NCBI RefSeq assembly: GCF_003351785.1
Contig: NZ_CP031230.1
Span: 434,001-498,000 of the forward strand
Length of the DNA stretch: 64,000 bases
Direction of reading: 5' to 3'
Source: Sporosarcina sp. PTS2304
Lineage (GTDB): Bacteria > Bacillota > Bacilli > Bacillales_A > Planococcaceae
Of the stretch, positions 47,262 through 55,892 are shown in pieces; the stretch's first letter is position 1, and each line of letters begins with the position of its first letter. The notes beneath the pieces were generated by a model. That model was not told the origin of the DNA. It did no database searches and saw only the letters and a program-made list of their open reading frames with translations. Made by a program: the position numbers and the translations under genes.

Positions 47262-48215
47262 TTAATAAATCCAAAAGAATAGGAGAGGCACGAGAGCTAT
47301 GTTCCAGGCTCTTCCGACGATGTATGGCAGTAAGCTAATGCCGGCTCCTTTTGCGAGCGTCATGACTTGCATATGGATGCTCAGACCGTTAATCGAAAGG
47401 ATTGCCGCAATGAGTATAGGATAAATAATCGTTCCACTGAAGTGTTCTGTAGCCGCTTGTACGCCTGAAGTCATTTCAAAGATGGCTAGTAATAAGGTTT
47501 TTGTGATATCCATGTCGACAGGAAAAATGGCGGATACTACATGAGAAAGAACGTTTCCTAAGGAAGAGAAAAAAATTACAGTTGTTGCGACTAATAAAAT
47601 GACTGATGAACTATCCTTAATGGAACTTAACAGTGGAGACGTTTTTGGATTATGTGAAACTGTTTGTGGTAAAGAAGATTGCGGTGTACTTTGTAAAAAA
47701 ATAAGAGATAATAAAAAAAATGCGATGTTTGCTACATGTATGGCGAGTAGAAGTTTCCATCCATCCGCTACACTACCGAATAATTCATTACCTACAAAAC
47801 CGATAATGAACATAGGGCCGGGCGCGTGACAAGCCGCCAGTAGTAAACTACTTTCTCTGGAAGACAATTCACCACTTTTTTTCATTTCACTAACCGTTAC
47901 CGCTCCTACAGGAAAACCGCCGAATGAACCGAGCACATAAGCTTTTATGTATTTAGCCCACCGGTTCTTTTGAAGACGGTTAGAAGGCATTTTTAATAGC
48001 CATTGAGTTAAAATAATATAAGGCAATAAATAAGGTAATAATGCGTGGAGGAATAATTGTGCACCCGCAACAGCGCCTTCATGCGCAATATCAGGCTGGA
48101 TGATAAATAAAATGATTAATGCCCAAATGATTGTCACGTTTACCATAGCGAGATGCGGCGGATAGTATATATGCGTAGCATCCGACATCCTCCTTTCTAT
48201 TTTTTGAACTCTCAT
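47262..48215 (-). CDS. ylbJ: Sporulation integral membrane protein YlbJ
   Basis: A polytopic membrane protein of up to 317 residues with nucleoside-transporter gate-like regions, e.g. GSFGGFPVGAVTVSEMKKSG and LLLAACHAPGPMFIIGFVGN. In B. subtilis YlbJ is needed for a normal spore cortex. It is shorter than the roughly 400 residues I recall for that protein. The start is unclear: an AAAGGAGG sits immediately before the ATG at 48188, too close to serve it, and the ATG at 48215 has no good site. It converges with coaD across a reduced repeat. Confidence 0.85.
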   Translation of the reverse strand: MRVQKIERRMSDATHIYYPPHLAMVNVTIIWALIILFIIQPDIAHEGAVAGAQLFLHALLPYLLPYIILTQWLLKMPSNRLQKNRWAKYIKAYVLGSFGGFPVGAVTVSEMKKSGELSSRESSLLLAACHAPGPMFIIGFVGNELFGSVADGWKLLLAIHVANIAFFLLSLIFLQSTPQSSLPQTVSHNPKTSPLLSSIKDSSSVILLVATTVIFFSSLGNVLSHVVSAIFPVDMDITKTLLLAIFEMTSGVQAATEHFSGTIIYPILIAAILSINGLSIHMQVMTLAKGAGISLLPYIVGRAWNIALVPLLFFWIY

Positions 48216-48274
48216 GAAATCTACCGTAATATATATGTTGGATTCGTACAGGCTATTAATGGAGGTGTGCTTTT

Positions 48275-49321
48275 ATGAAAATGCGTAAATGGAGTCTATT
48301 GGCGATTGTCCTTGTTCTGGTGGCGGTTCTTGGACTTTATCCTTTAGATATGTATATTTCTCGCCCGGGTGGTGCATACGATTTGGCACCGCTTGTTGAA
48401 GTGGTGGGAGGCGATGAAAACGACCAGGGAACTTTTAGTTTAATGACAATCGCTATCGGTAAAGCAACACCTGTCACCTATGCTTATTCTAATTTCACGG
48501 ACAAAATGAAATTGTTGCCTGCAGCAAAAGTGAGACGACATGGCGAAAGTGATGAGGAATATGCAATTCGTCAGAAGAAATTAATGACTGATTCGAAAGC
48601 ACATGCTATTTCAGTAGCTTTTGACAAAACCAAATTGCCAATCGAAAGAATTTTCGAAGGAGTATTCGTTGTAGGTGTACTGCCTGACGGTGCATCGGCG
48701 GGAAAGTTACAAGTAGGGGATTTAATTCAAACGATTGACCAGAAAGAGCTAGATACTACGCAAGAATTCATTGATGAAATTGGTACAAAGCCTGCAGGAC
48801 GGCAAGTAGATTTGCAGGTCAAGCGCGGCGAACAGATCATATACATTCCGATTGAGTTAAAGGAACTGCCAGGAACGACTAAGCGTGTGGGGTTGGGTAT
48901 TGAATTTGAAGAACAAATCGTTTTAGAGACTGAACCGAAAGTAGATATTCATACAGAAGACATTGGAGGACCGTCAGCTGGTTTAATGTTTACGTTAGAA
49001 TTGATGAATCGATTAGTAGATGAGGATTTGACGAAAGGATATAATATCGCTGGAACAGGGGAGATGCTTGAAGATGGATCGGTTGGACGTATTGGAGGAA
49101 TTGATTTTAAAGTGATGGCGGCAGATCGCCAGGACATCGAAATCTTCTTTGCGCCTGACGATGAATTGCCCGCTGAAGTGAAAAAGAAAAATCCGCAGCT
49201 TGTTTCTAATTATGAAGAAGCGAAGGCTACTGCTGGTCAACTCGGTACATCCATGCAAATTGTTCCAGTGAAAACTATAGATGACGCGCTGCGCTTTCTG
49301 GAACAACTCGAACAGAAATAA
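48275..49321 (+). CDS. ylbL: YlbL: PDZ-Lon-type secreted serine protease
   Basis: A 348-residue protein with an N-terminal membrane anchor (residues 6-26), a PDZ domain (about 125-205; GVFVVGVLPDGASAGKLQVG) and a Lon-type peptidase S16 domain. The catalytic Ser is in IGGPSAGLMF (about residue 233) and the Lys in IGGIDFKVMA (about 278). In B. subtilis YlbL and CtpA degrade the division inhibitor YneA after DNA damage. The ylbK gene found between ylbJ and ylbL in B. subtilis is missing here. GGAGGTG precedes the ATG. Confidence 0.92.
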   Translation: MKMRKWSLLAIVLVLVAVLGLYPLDMYISRPGGAYDLAPLVEVVGGDENDQGTFSLMTIAIGKATPVTYAYSNFTDKMKLLPAAKVRRHGESDEEYAIRQKKLMTDSKAHAISVAFDKTKLPIERIFEGVFVVGVLPDGASAGKLQVGDLIQTIDQKELDTTQEFIDEIGTKPAGRQVDLQVKRGEQIIYIPIELKELPGTTKRVGLGIEFEEQIVLETEPKVDIHTEDIGGPSAGLMFTLELMNRLVDEDLTKGYNIAGTGEMLEDGSVGRIGGIDFKVMAADRQDIEIFFAPDDELPAEVKKKNPQLVSNYEEAKATAGQLGTSMQIVPVKTIDDALRFLEQLEQK

Positions 49322-49407
49322 TTCATAACACAAGCTTGTTAATTTACCGAATTATGTATAACTTTCTCATTCATTTAGTTTAAAACGATTTTGACTATGA
49401 AAATTGG

Positions 49408-49655
49408 ATGGAGTAAGGCTGAACTGAAGTGTCTTGCGGCTTGCGCTTCCAGGTTACCTCAGGAAAGCGTCCGGTTTCTCTCGGGAGAAACCTAACACGC
49501 ACACTACTTTTCAGCACCGCAAAAGGAAGCGTCATTTGACATGCTCCAACTTTTGACCGAGCACGAACTGACTTGTGGACAAGACCTCTACAACTACTTG
49601 TCAAAAGCACCTCATTCCAAAAGCCCATTCCTTTGTTTGGATAATTAACAGATTT
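49408..49655 (+). repeat. Reduced copy of the structured repeat
   Basis: The A-type 5' flank (GATGGAGTAAGGCTGA, TTGCGGCTTGCGCTTCCAG) is fused to the end of a B core (CTCAGGAAAGCGTCCGGTTT) with a short hairpin GGTTTCTC/GAGAAACC, and then the family's 3' segment ends at 49650 (GGATAATTAACAG). It fills the gap between the convergent ylbL and ylbM, where I see no ordinary terminator. Confidence 0.78.
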
Positions 49656-49656
49656 G

Positions 49657-50856
49657 TCATAACATAATAGGGGGCATCCGGTAATCAAGACCGGGTGGGG
49701 GTGCTGATTGAATGCCGCACATATAAATATCTGTACTCTTACTGTCTAAATCCAATGAAATGTCGGATAAGGATGCCACTCTGCTTACTACAGGCAAAGC
49801 CAAATCTTTTTTTATCGTGCGCAAATAAGTTCTGCCCATCTCAGACATACCGAGCAGTCGAATGTACGAAGGGCTAGTAATTTGTTTCCGGGTAGATTTT
49901 TGATAACCGGTTAAAATATGAACGAGCATACGTTGAATTCTCGTCCAAGTATAGCGTTTAGATTTGACGGCGTGCATGAAATCTTGGAAAGATGCCTGTT
50001 CTTTTGCTGCTTTACACAATGTAAATTCGATGCCTTCGGTAACATCAGCTATTTCCGCTAAACGTGGCGGCTCTTCACGAAGAATAGTATAACGTAAGAA
50101 AGGGTATAAGCGCTCCCAACTTTGAAAACCGTGTCTAGCCGTCCAATCTTGTAGCAAGTGAAAAGAAGAAGGCGGCATAAAGTTTTCTACATCTTGCAGT
50201 TGATGGCTGTGCATTAGCTTAGCGCGTATACTTGTTGCGCTGGCAATCGTGTCTTTTGGCAATATGTCATCGTGATAATGACTACCTCTACGTGAAATTG
50301 TGACTGGAATCATAGAGGACTGGATATTACGAGCAACCTGCATATAGTGAAAACCTAAAATATTATTCGGTTCCGATAAATCAGCCAACGATACATCTGC
50401 TTTGCGTGCAATCATTTCATAGCCCGCTTGCAATGCTTTTGGATAACTTAAACCTTCTGCCATCGCATCCTGTATCGTTCGTTCATAGATTGTTGAATAA
50501 GTATCCATCAATTCCAAACTGTTTGTAAAAGGAGCGATCGATCCTTCTTCGCTGCCGAAGCAGAAATAGTTACAATGAAGCGCATCGAGAAGTTCGATTG
50601 CACCTTTAGCAAATTGTGGAGCATGTGCGGTAGCAAATGCATAAGGCAATTCAATGACAAGATCTGCTCCGTTTGCCAGAGCCATTCGCGCCCGTGTCCA
50701 TTTGTCGACAATAGCAGGTTCTCCCCTTTGTAAAAACTGCCCGCTCATAACTGCTATTATTACAGTTGCATTCGTTTGCATTTTTGCTTGTTGTAAATGA
50801 TATAAGTGACCATTGTGGAATGGATTATATTCAACTACAATTCCGGTAGCTATCAA
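49657..50856 (-). CDS. tmcAL: tRNA(Met) cytidine acetate ligase TmcAL (YlbM)
   Basis: A 399-residue nucleotidyltransferase-fold enzyme that makes N4-acetylcytidine at the wobble position of elongator tRNA-Met from acetate and ATP. The HxGH-type motif is in GIVVEYNPFHNGHLYH at the N-terminus, followed by VIIAVMSGQFLQRGEPAI and ADLVIELPYAFA, all family hallmarks. The TTG at 50856 with AAAGGGGG upstream gives MIATGIVVEYNP; the longer frame overlaps the ylbN promoter. It is divergent from ylbN. Confidence 0.93.
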   Translation of the reverse strand: MIATGIVVEYNPFHNGHLYHLQQAKMQTNATVIIAVMSGQFLQRGEPAIVDKWTRARMALANGADLVIELPYAFATAHAPQFAKGAIELLDALHCNYFCFGSEEGSIAPFTNSLELMDTYSTIYERTIQDAMAEGLSYPKALQAGYEMIARKADVSLADLSEPNNILGFHYMQVARNIQSSMIPVTISRRGSHYHDDILPKDTIASATSIRAKLMHSHQLQDVENFMPPSSFHLLQDWTARHGFQSWERLYPFLRYTILREEPPRLAEIADVTEGIEFTLCKAAKEQASFQDFMHAVKSKRYTWTRIQRMLVHILTGYQKSTRKQITSPSYIRLLGMSEMGRTYLRTIKKDLALPVVSRVASLSDISLDLDSKSTDIYMCGIQSAPPPGLDYRMPPIML

Positions 50857-50926
50857 TGGAATCCCCCTTTGTACTTGTGTATTATGAATTATAACGTTAA
50901 GCTTGTTCAAGTGACAAGAAAATATC

Positions 50927-50955
50927 TTGACATCCTTAATTTTAAATACTATAAT
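50927..50955 (+). promoter_or_regulatory. Consensus sigma-A promoter of ylbN-rpmF
   Basis: A perfect TTGACA (50927-50932) and a perfect TATAAT (50950-50955) with a 17-base spacer, giving a leader of about 20 bases. Confidence 0.9.
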
Positions 50956-50982
50956 CAACATTGTTGTCTTGAGGTGATAGAC

Positions 50983-51513
50983 ATGAAATGGTCCATTCAT
51001 CAATTACGGAAACATAGGCAAGGCCCGCTACTGCTTGACGAAGTAGTAAATTTAGATTCCGTTAAAATGCGGAATGGAGAAATTAGGGCAATTCAGCCTG
51101 TTCGAGTAAGTGGAACATGTTCAATTGGTGAAAAAAAGTTAACATGCCAGCTTCGGCTAGAAGGTTCAATGACACTGCCTTGTGCACGTACGTGGGAAGA
51201 CGTCGATTTTCCATTCTCCATAGATTCAATTGAACAATTCAGTTGGGACGAAGAGACACTTCAATATGATGACGAGATTCATCCAGTTGAAGGGGAAGTT
51301 ATCGATTTTACGCCTGTGTTGGAAGAACTTATTTTACTGGAAATTCCGTTGCAAGTATTTTGCGAGTCAGCAGATGATATGCAACAAGTAGAAGGTAAAG
51401 GGTGGTCCTATACAACCGATGAAGAATTGGAAGCGCAACGGCTGGAAGCAGATGTAACAGTGGATCCTCGCTTAGCGGGATTGGCTAATTTTTTTGAATC
51501 CGATAAAGAGTAA
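50983..51513 (+). CDS. ylbN: YlbN/YceD family protein (DUF177)
   Basis: A 176-residue acidic protein of the DUF177/YceD family (GTCSIGEKKLTCQLRLEGSM, LPCARTWEDVDFPF, and the late DPRLAGLANFF). It sits directly before rpmF, an arrangement conserved across bacteria; related proteins are linked to 23S rRNA levels in plants and E. coli. It is transcribed with rpmF from the consensus promoter. The ATG at 50983 follows GAGGTG; the track's earlier start lies upstream of the promoter. Confidence 0.9.
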   Translation: MKWSIHQLRKHRQGPLLLDEVVNLDSVKMRNGEIRAIQPVRVSGTCSIGEKKLTCQLRLEGSMTLPCARTWEDVDFPFSIDSIEQFSWDEETLQYDDEIHPVEGEVIDFTPVLEELILLEIPLQVFCESADDMQQVEGKGWSYTTDEELEAQRLEADVTVDPRLAGLANFFESDKE

Positions 51514-51538
51514 ACACTTATAAGGAGGTGCCCCCAAA

Positions 51539-51712
51539 ATGGCAGTACCAAAGAGAAGAACTTCTAAAACGAAGAAAAACTTGCGTCGAACTCATTTGAA
51601 ACTTGAAGTTCCAGGTATGAATACTTGTGACAACTGTGGCGAAATGAAATTGGCACACCACGTTTGCAAATCATGCGGACACTACAAAGGAAAAGACGTT
51701 GTAGGCGAATAA
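51539..51712 (+). CDS. rpmF: 50S ribosomal protein L32
   Basis: A 57-residue ribosomal protein: [19 protein letters not shown] at the start and a zinc ribbon with CDNC and CKSC pairs, so this is the zinc-binding (C+) form. An AAGGAGGTG site precedes the ATG, 25 bases after ylbN. A strong terminator follows. Too short for many gene finders but unmistakable. Confidence 0.96.
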   Translation: MAVPKRRTSKTKKNLRRTHLKLEVPGMNTCDNCGEMKLAHHVCKSCGHYKGKDVVGE

Positions 51713-51727
51713 TTGAGTCTACCGTTT

Positions 51728-51768
51728 AAAAGACTACCTTGAGACCATGGCTCAAGGTAGTCTTTTTT
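51728..51768 (+). terminator. Terminator of ylbN-rpmF
   Basis: AGACTACCTTGAG (51731-51743) pairs perfectly with 51751-51763, followed by TTTTTT. Confidence 0.92.
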
Positions 51769-51770
51769 GT

Positions 51771-51799
51771 TTTACATAAAAATGGTATGCTACTATAAA
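51771..51799 (+). promoter_or_regulatory. Sigma-A promoter of the enoyl-CoA hydratase-like gene
   Basis: TTTACA (51771-51776) and TATAAA (51794-51799) with a 17-base spacer, immediately after the rpmF terminator. Confidence 0.65.
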
Positions 51800-51813
51800 A
51801 AGGGGGAAATGAT

Positions 51814-52575
51814 ATGTCTTATTCTATCGTAATTAAACAATCAGTTGCTTATTTTACAATCCAGCGTCCCGCTATGCGAAATGCTGTGAACTATGACATT
51901 ATGGAAGGTTTGGAAAGTTTTTTAGATCAAATCCAAGATGATCCTGAGATTTCATTCGCAGTTATTACAGGAGAAGGAAATGCTGCATTTTGTTCCGGGG
52001 GAGATTTGAGTGACTTTCACGGTTTTCAGACTGCTGATGATGCGTGGCCGATGTTGAGCAGAGGAGCCCGTATACTTTACCGAATTGCTACATTGCCGAT
52101 GCCGACTATTGCATTAGTAAACGGCGCAGCGGTGGGCGGTGGTTGTGAATTGGCGTCTGCATGTGATTATCGTCTCGTAGCTTCGCATGCGAAAGTGGGG
52201 TTCATTCAAGGTACACTTGCCATTACATCGGGTTGGGGCGGTGCTACTTTATTATTCGAGAAGAATGCACCGCATGATCAGTTGCTCTTACTCACTAGTA
52301 GAGCGAGCGTTCATTCAGCAGTAGAACTTAAGGAAATCGGTTGGGTAACTGAAATATTTGAAGGGGATGCACAGAATGCCCTTGCAGAATTTTTAGCTCC
52401 CATGATAAAAGTCCATCGTAATGTGCATCGTGCGTATAAATCTATCGCAATGAGAAAATGGGACACGAATAATCTTGAGCAAGCAATGCAAGATGAGGCG
52501 CGTGTTTGTTCAATTTTATGGGAAAGTGATGCGCACCATGAAGCCGTTCAAAGATTTCTAACTAAAACAAAGTAA
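51814..52575 (+). CDS. Enoyl-CoA hydratase/isomerase family protein
   Basis: A crotonase-fold enzyme of 253 residues. The oxyanion-hole segments are visible: AAFCSGGDLSDF (about residue 65) and VNGAAVGGGCELASACDYRL (about 108). In place of the paired catalytic Glu of typical hydratases the later helix reads KVGFIQGTLAITSGWGG, a pattern closer to crotonases acting as decarboxylases or thioesterases. It is followed by biotin-carrier and carboxyltransferase genes, so a role in branched or malonyl-type acyl-CoA metabolism is likely; it may correspond to yngF of B. subtilis or to an ethylmalonyl-CoA decarboxylase type. Confidence 0.8.
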   Translation: MSYSIVIKQSVAYFTIQRPAMRNAVNYDIMEGLESFLDQIQDDPEISFAVITGEGNAAFCSGGDLSDFHGFQTADDAWPMLSRGARILYRIATLPMPTIALVNGAAVGGGCELASACDYRLVASHAKVGFIQGTLAITSGWGGATLLFEKNAPHDQLLLLTSRASVHSAVELKEIGWVTEIFEGDAQNALAEFLAPMIKVHRNVHRAYKSIAMRKWDTNNLEQAMQDEARVCSILWESDAHHEAVQRFLTKTK

Positions 52576-52625
52576 AGTTTGAACCCCGGTCAGCATATAC
52601 TATCGGGGTCTTCTATGTATTTCAG

Positions 52626-52655
52626 TTGTAAACGGTTTCAGAAATAAGCTACACT
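52626..52655 (+). promoter_or_regulatory. Predicted promoter with overlapping CcpA (cre) site
   Basis: TTGTAA (52626-52631) and TACACT (52650-52655) are 18 bases apart. The stretch TTGTAAACGGTTTCAG (52626-52641) fits the cre consensus WTGNNANCGNWNNCAW at all but the last position and covers the -35, so CcpA binding would repress. Confidence 0.55.
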
Positions 52656-52710
52656 TACAGTAAGAACGTTTTAGTAAAAGTCGGACCATTACAAGTTGAG
52701 GAGTGATCGT

Positions 52711-52926
52711 ATGCAAGAAGTAAAAGCGCCAATGGCAGGTACTATTTTTTCAGTAGACGTGAAAGTAGGGGACTCAGTTACAAAAGGGCAAGTCGTTGTT
52801 ATTTTAGAGTCGATGAAAATGGAGATTCCGCTAGAAGCAGAAGTGGATGGTACAATTGCTGCGATTAACGGCCAAGAAGGCGATTTTGTAAATGAAGAAG
52901 ATGTAGTAGTCACAATCCAGTCGTAA
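52711..52926 (+). CDS. Biotin carboxyl carrier protein (71 residues)
   Basis: A stand-alone biotinyl domain: the biotinylation site is in LESMKMEIPL (Lys at about residue 36), flanked by KAPMAGTIFSV and by the C-terminal half repeat. Length and sequence match YngHB (BCCP2) of B. subtilis. GAGGAG precedes the ATG at 52711. It carries CO2 for the carboxyltransferase encoded 18 bases downstream. A biotin carboxylase gene, next to it in B. subtilis yng, is not present here. Confidence 0.92.
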   Translation: MQEVKAPMAGTIFSVDVKVGDSVTKGQVVVILESMKMEIPLEAEVDGTIAAINGQEGDFVNEEDVVVTIQS

Positions 52927-52944
52927 CGAAAGGTGGAGAAATGC

Positions 52945-54495
52945 TTGACAAACAATACTACAAAAACAGCATATAACGAAAAATTAAAAGAAATTACTGA
53001 GCGCGTCTTAGCGGGTGGTGCAAAAAAATATCATGAGAAATTAAAAGAAAAAGGAAAATTATTTGTCAGAGACCGATTGGAATTATTATTCGATGAAGGT
53101 CAGTATGTAGAAGACGGAAAATTTGCCAACTGTGAGGCAAGCGATCTTCCAGCAGACGGTGTAATTACGGCAACGGGAAAAGTGGGCGGTCAAACAGTAT
53201 GTGTAATGGCGAATGATTCAACAGTAAAAGCAGGTTCTTGGGGAGCGCGGACAGTTGAAAAAATTATTCGTATTCAGGAAACGGCTGAAAAGTTACGTGT
53301 GCCTTTATTATACTTAGTAGACTCCGCGGGTGCCCGAATAACAGATCAACTGGAAATGTTTCCAAACCGAAGAGGCGCAGGCCGGATATTTCATAATCAA
53401 GTACGTTTATCCGGAATGATTCCACAAGTGTGTATTTTATTTGGACCTTCTGCAGCTGGCGGAGCGTATATACCTGCATTTTGTGACATCGTCATAATGG
53501 TGGAAGGAAATGCCTCCATGTATTTGGGATCGCCAAGAATGGCTGAGAAAGTAATAGGCGAAAAAGTGACACTTGAGGAAATGGGCGGCGCTCGAATGCA
53601 TTGTACAGTGAGTGGTTGCGGTGATGTGCTGGCGGAGAGTGAAGAGCAGGCAATTTCTGAAGCTCGCAGATATTTATCTTATTTCCCTGCTAATCATGAG
53701 GCACCCAGTAGGATTACGAAAGTGCAAGATGCGAAAAAGGGCCGTTCTTTAGAAGAAATTATTCCTGAAAATCAAAATGCGCCGTTTGATATGTATGAAG
53801 CGATCGATCAATTAGTGGATGAAGACAGTTCATTCGAAATTAAAAAGTTATTTGCTCCTGAAGTCATTACTACACTTGCTCGTATAGACGGAAGACCAGT
53901 CGGTATAATTGCTAATCAGCCTAAGGTAAAGGGCGGTGTACTATTCGTTGATTCAGCGGATAAAGTGACAAAATTCATTACGCTTTGTGATGCGTTTTCC
54001 ATCCCGTTATTATTTTTGGCTGATGTCCCCGGGTTCATGATAGGAACGAAAGTTGAAAGACAAGGGATTATTCGACATGGCGCCAAGCTGATTATGGCCA
54101 TGAGCTCAGCCACCGTACCAAAAATTTCTGTTGTCGTGCGTAAAGCCTATGGAGCAGGTTTATATGCCATGGCAGGGCCGGCGTTTGAACCGGATGTCTG
54201 CATTGCTCTTCCAACAGCTCAAATAGCCGTAATGGGTCCAGAAGCTGCAGTGAATGCAGTTTACTCCAATAAAATTGAAGCCATTATGGATCCTAAAGAG
54301 AAAATGGCATATAGTAAAGAAAAAATTGAAGAATATAAACGTGAAATCGATATTTATAAAATGGCGTCAGAGTTAATCATTGATGAAATTGTAGCGCCGA
54401 ATCAACTTCGTAGTGTGCTAGCTGATAGATTTGCTTACTATGAAACGAAAGAAATCAAAAAAACTTCAAGAAAACACCCTGTATATCCTGTATAA
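52945..54495 (+). CDS. Acyl-CoA carboxylase carboxyltransferase subunit (YngE-like)
   Basis: A crotonase-superfamily carboxyltransferase of 516 residues, with the two domains expected of propionyl-, methylcrotonyl- or methylmalonyl-CoA carboxylase/decarboxylase beta subunits. Acyl-CoA and biotin sites are seen in VDSAGARITDQLEMF, GPSAAGGAYIPAF, and in the second half FLADVPGFMIGTKVE and RKAYGAGLYAMAGPAF. Substrate cannot be fixed from sequence; the neighbours suggest leucine- or propionate-related acyl-CoA. The TTG at 52945 with GGTGGAG upstream is preferred to the GTG at 52933. Confidence 0.88.
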   Translation: MTNNTTKTAYNEKLKEITERVLAGGAKKYHEKLKEKGKLFVRDRLELLFDEGQYVEDGKFANCEASDLPADGVITATGKVGGQTVCVMANDSTVKAGSWGARTVEKIIRIQETAEKLRVPLLYLVDSAGARITDQLEMFPNRRGAGRIFHNQVRLSGMIPQVCILFGPSAAGGAYIPAFCDIVIMVEGNASMYLGSPRMAEKVIGEKVTLEEMGGARMHCTVSGCGDVLAESEEQAISEARRYLSYFPANHEAPSRITKVQDAKKGRSLEEIIPENQNAPFDMYEAIDQLVDEDSSFEIKKLFAPEVITTLARIDGRPVGIIANQPKVKGGVLFVDSADKVTKFITLCDAFSIPLLFLADVPGFMIGTKVERQGIIRHGAKLIMAMSSATVPKISVVVRKAYGAGLYAMAGPAFEPDVCIALPTAQIAVMGPEAAVNAVYSNKIEAIMDPKEKMAYSKEKIEEYKREIDIYKMASELIIDEIVAPNQLRSVLADRFAYYETKEIKKTSRKHPVYPV

Positions 54496-54507
54496 TAGAA
54501 TCAAACA

Positions 54508-54536
54508 AGAGAGACCTCTTCAGGTCTCTTTTTTTA
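54508..54536 (+). terminator. Terminator of the carboxylase module
   Basis: AGAGACCT (54510-54517) pairs with AGGTCTCT (54522-54529) around a 4-base loop and is followed by TTTTTT, which runs straight into the panE ribosome-binding site. Confidence 0.88.
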
Positions 54537-54548
54537 AGGAGGAAAAGT

Positions 54549-55448
54549 ATGCAGTTTGTAATCGTGGGTGGTGGTTCAATAGGGTTATTGATTGGATCCT
54601 TTCTAGCGCAACAACAAGCGAATGTTACATTTTGGGTACGCAGAGAAGAACAGGCAGAGCAACTAAATAAACGTTTACTACGATTATCTGACAACAGCGT
54701 TGATTCTGTTTTCCGTGTGCAAGCTGTCGTCGATGCAGAAGAATTGCCAACGGATGCATTATGGATTATTGCAGTGAAATTCGATGACTTACATAATGTT
54801 TTACAAAAAATCAGTACACTTCCGAAACAACCGCACTTACTTTTTATCCAAAATGGTATAGGTCATGTATCGATTATAAATCAATACAAACTTGGGTATA
54901 TATCGTTTGCAACGGTAGAGCACGGAGCGCAAAGAGTGAATGATTATACAGTGCGGCATAATGGTGTCGGTTCCATGATCATTGCAATGAATGAAAAAAT
55001 AGCACCGTATATCGAGTGGTTACAAGCAATGGAGTTGAAAGATTTTCCTGTATTGGTCCAACAGGATTCTGAAAAGTTGCTTTTAAGAAAAGTGCTGATC
55101 AATTGTGCGATTAATCCATTAACGGCAATTTTACAAATTACGAATGGTCAGTTGCTGGATAATTCTTCATTTCATTTGCTGTTTAAGCAAGTATGTAAAG
55201 AACTATTAGATAGCTTTCCAGAAGTTGACGATGTTTTATGTTATAAAGATATCGAAAACGTGTGCCGCAAGACAGCGAATAATCAATCATCGATGCTGGT
55301 CGATCGATTGAAAGGGAATGCTATGGAAATTGAAACCATTGTTACCTCTGTTTTAAGCAGAATTTATCAAAGACAAAGACAGGCGCCTATGCTACAAATG
55401 TTGGAGACGATGTTAATCGGATTAAATAGGAGTGAATATAACGAATGA
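54549..55448 (+). CDS. panE: 2-dehydropantoate 2-reductase (PanE/ApbA family, YlbQ)
   Basis: An NADPH-dependent reductase of 299 residues that converts ketopantoate to pantoate for CoA synthesis. The Rossmann motif is IVGGGSIGLLIG at residues 4-15; the catalytic region has KVLINCAINPLTAI (about residue 181, with the conserved Lys and Asn) and a C-terminal SSMLVDRLKGNAMEIE. Its position corresponds to ylbQ of B. subtilis. AAGGAGG precedes the ATG. It overlaps the next gene by 4 bases. Confidence 0.9.
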   Translation: MQFVIVGGGSIGLLIGSFLAQQQANVTFWVRREEQAEQLNKRLLRLSDNSVDSVFRVQAVVDAEELPTDALWIIAVKFDDLHNVLQKISTLPKQPHLLFIQNGIGHVSIINQYKLGYISFATVEHGAQRVNDYTVRHNGVGSMIIAMNEKIAPYIEWLQAMELKDFPVLVQQDSEKLLLRKVLINCAINPLTAILQITNGQLLDNSSFHLLFKQVCKELLDSFPEVDDVLCYKDIENVCRKTANNQSSMLVDRLKGNAMEIETIVTSVLSRIYQRQRQAPMLQMLETMLIGLNRSEYNE

Positions 55449-55816
55449 TGATTACTATACTTAGCGGATTATTATTATTTCCGTTCGTAATTTTAGTTTT
55501 ACTATTAATAATCGCAAAAAAAATCCGAGTGAAAAAGTCTAAACGATTTGGTTTTGCCGTAGATTTAACAACTCCCTTTTTAGTATTAACTGTTTTGATT
55601 CTTCTTAGAGCTATTTGGGATCAATGGTTTGTATTTTATATAGTAGCCGCATTTTGTATTGTCGCTATTATTTTGGCAACGATTGAACGTTCTAAAGCGA
55701 AAGAGTTTCGTATGATTCTTGTTCTATGTAAAGCATGGAGGGCGTACTTTTTACTTTTGACAGGCGCTTATTTTGTGTTAATTATTACAGGTATCATTTT
55801 ACAAATCACTAAATAG
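55445..55816 (+). CDS. DUF3397 membrane protein
   Basis: A 123-residue protein with four predicted membrane segments and a basic patch (KKIRVKKSKR) after the first. It resembles the DUF3397 family, which I recall in Bacillales just upstream of bshC. The function is unknown. It overlaps panE (ATGA) and is probably co-translated with it. Confidence 0.72.
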   Translation: MMITILSGLLLFPFVILVLLLIIAKKIRVKKSKRFGFAVDLTTPFLVLTVLILLRAIWDQWFVFYIVAAFCIVAIILATIERSKAKEFRMILVLCKAWRAYFLLLTGAYFVLIITGIILQITK

Positions 55817-55892
55817 GGTAAGCGTATCAATTCAACCTATTTGATTGTGGTGATATACTTGCCGTAGTATTCGACATAAAGGAGTTTCTGAC

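Noticed and set aside
50857-51003. N-terminal extension of YlbM
   Set aside because: It overlaps the consensus ylbN promoter and start; the TTG at 50856 gives the conserved N-terminus.
55869-55876. A Spo0A-box-like ATTCGACA just upstream of bshC
   Set aside because: A single 8-base match next to the ribosome-binding site, with no second box and only a weak promoter; likely chance.
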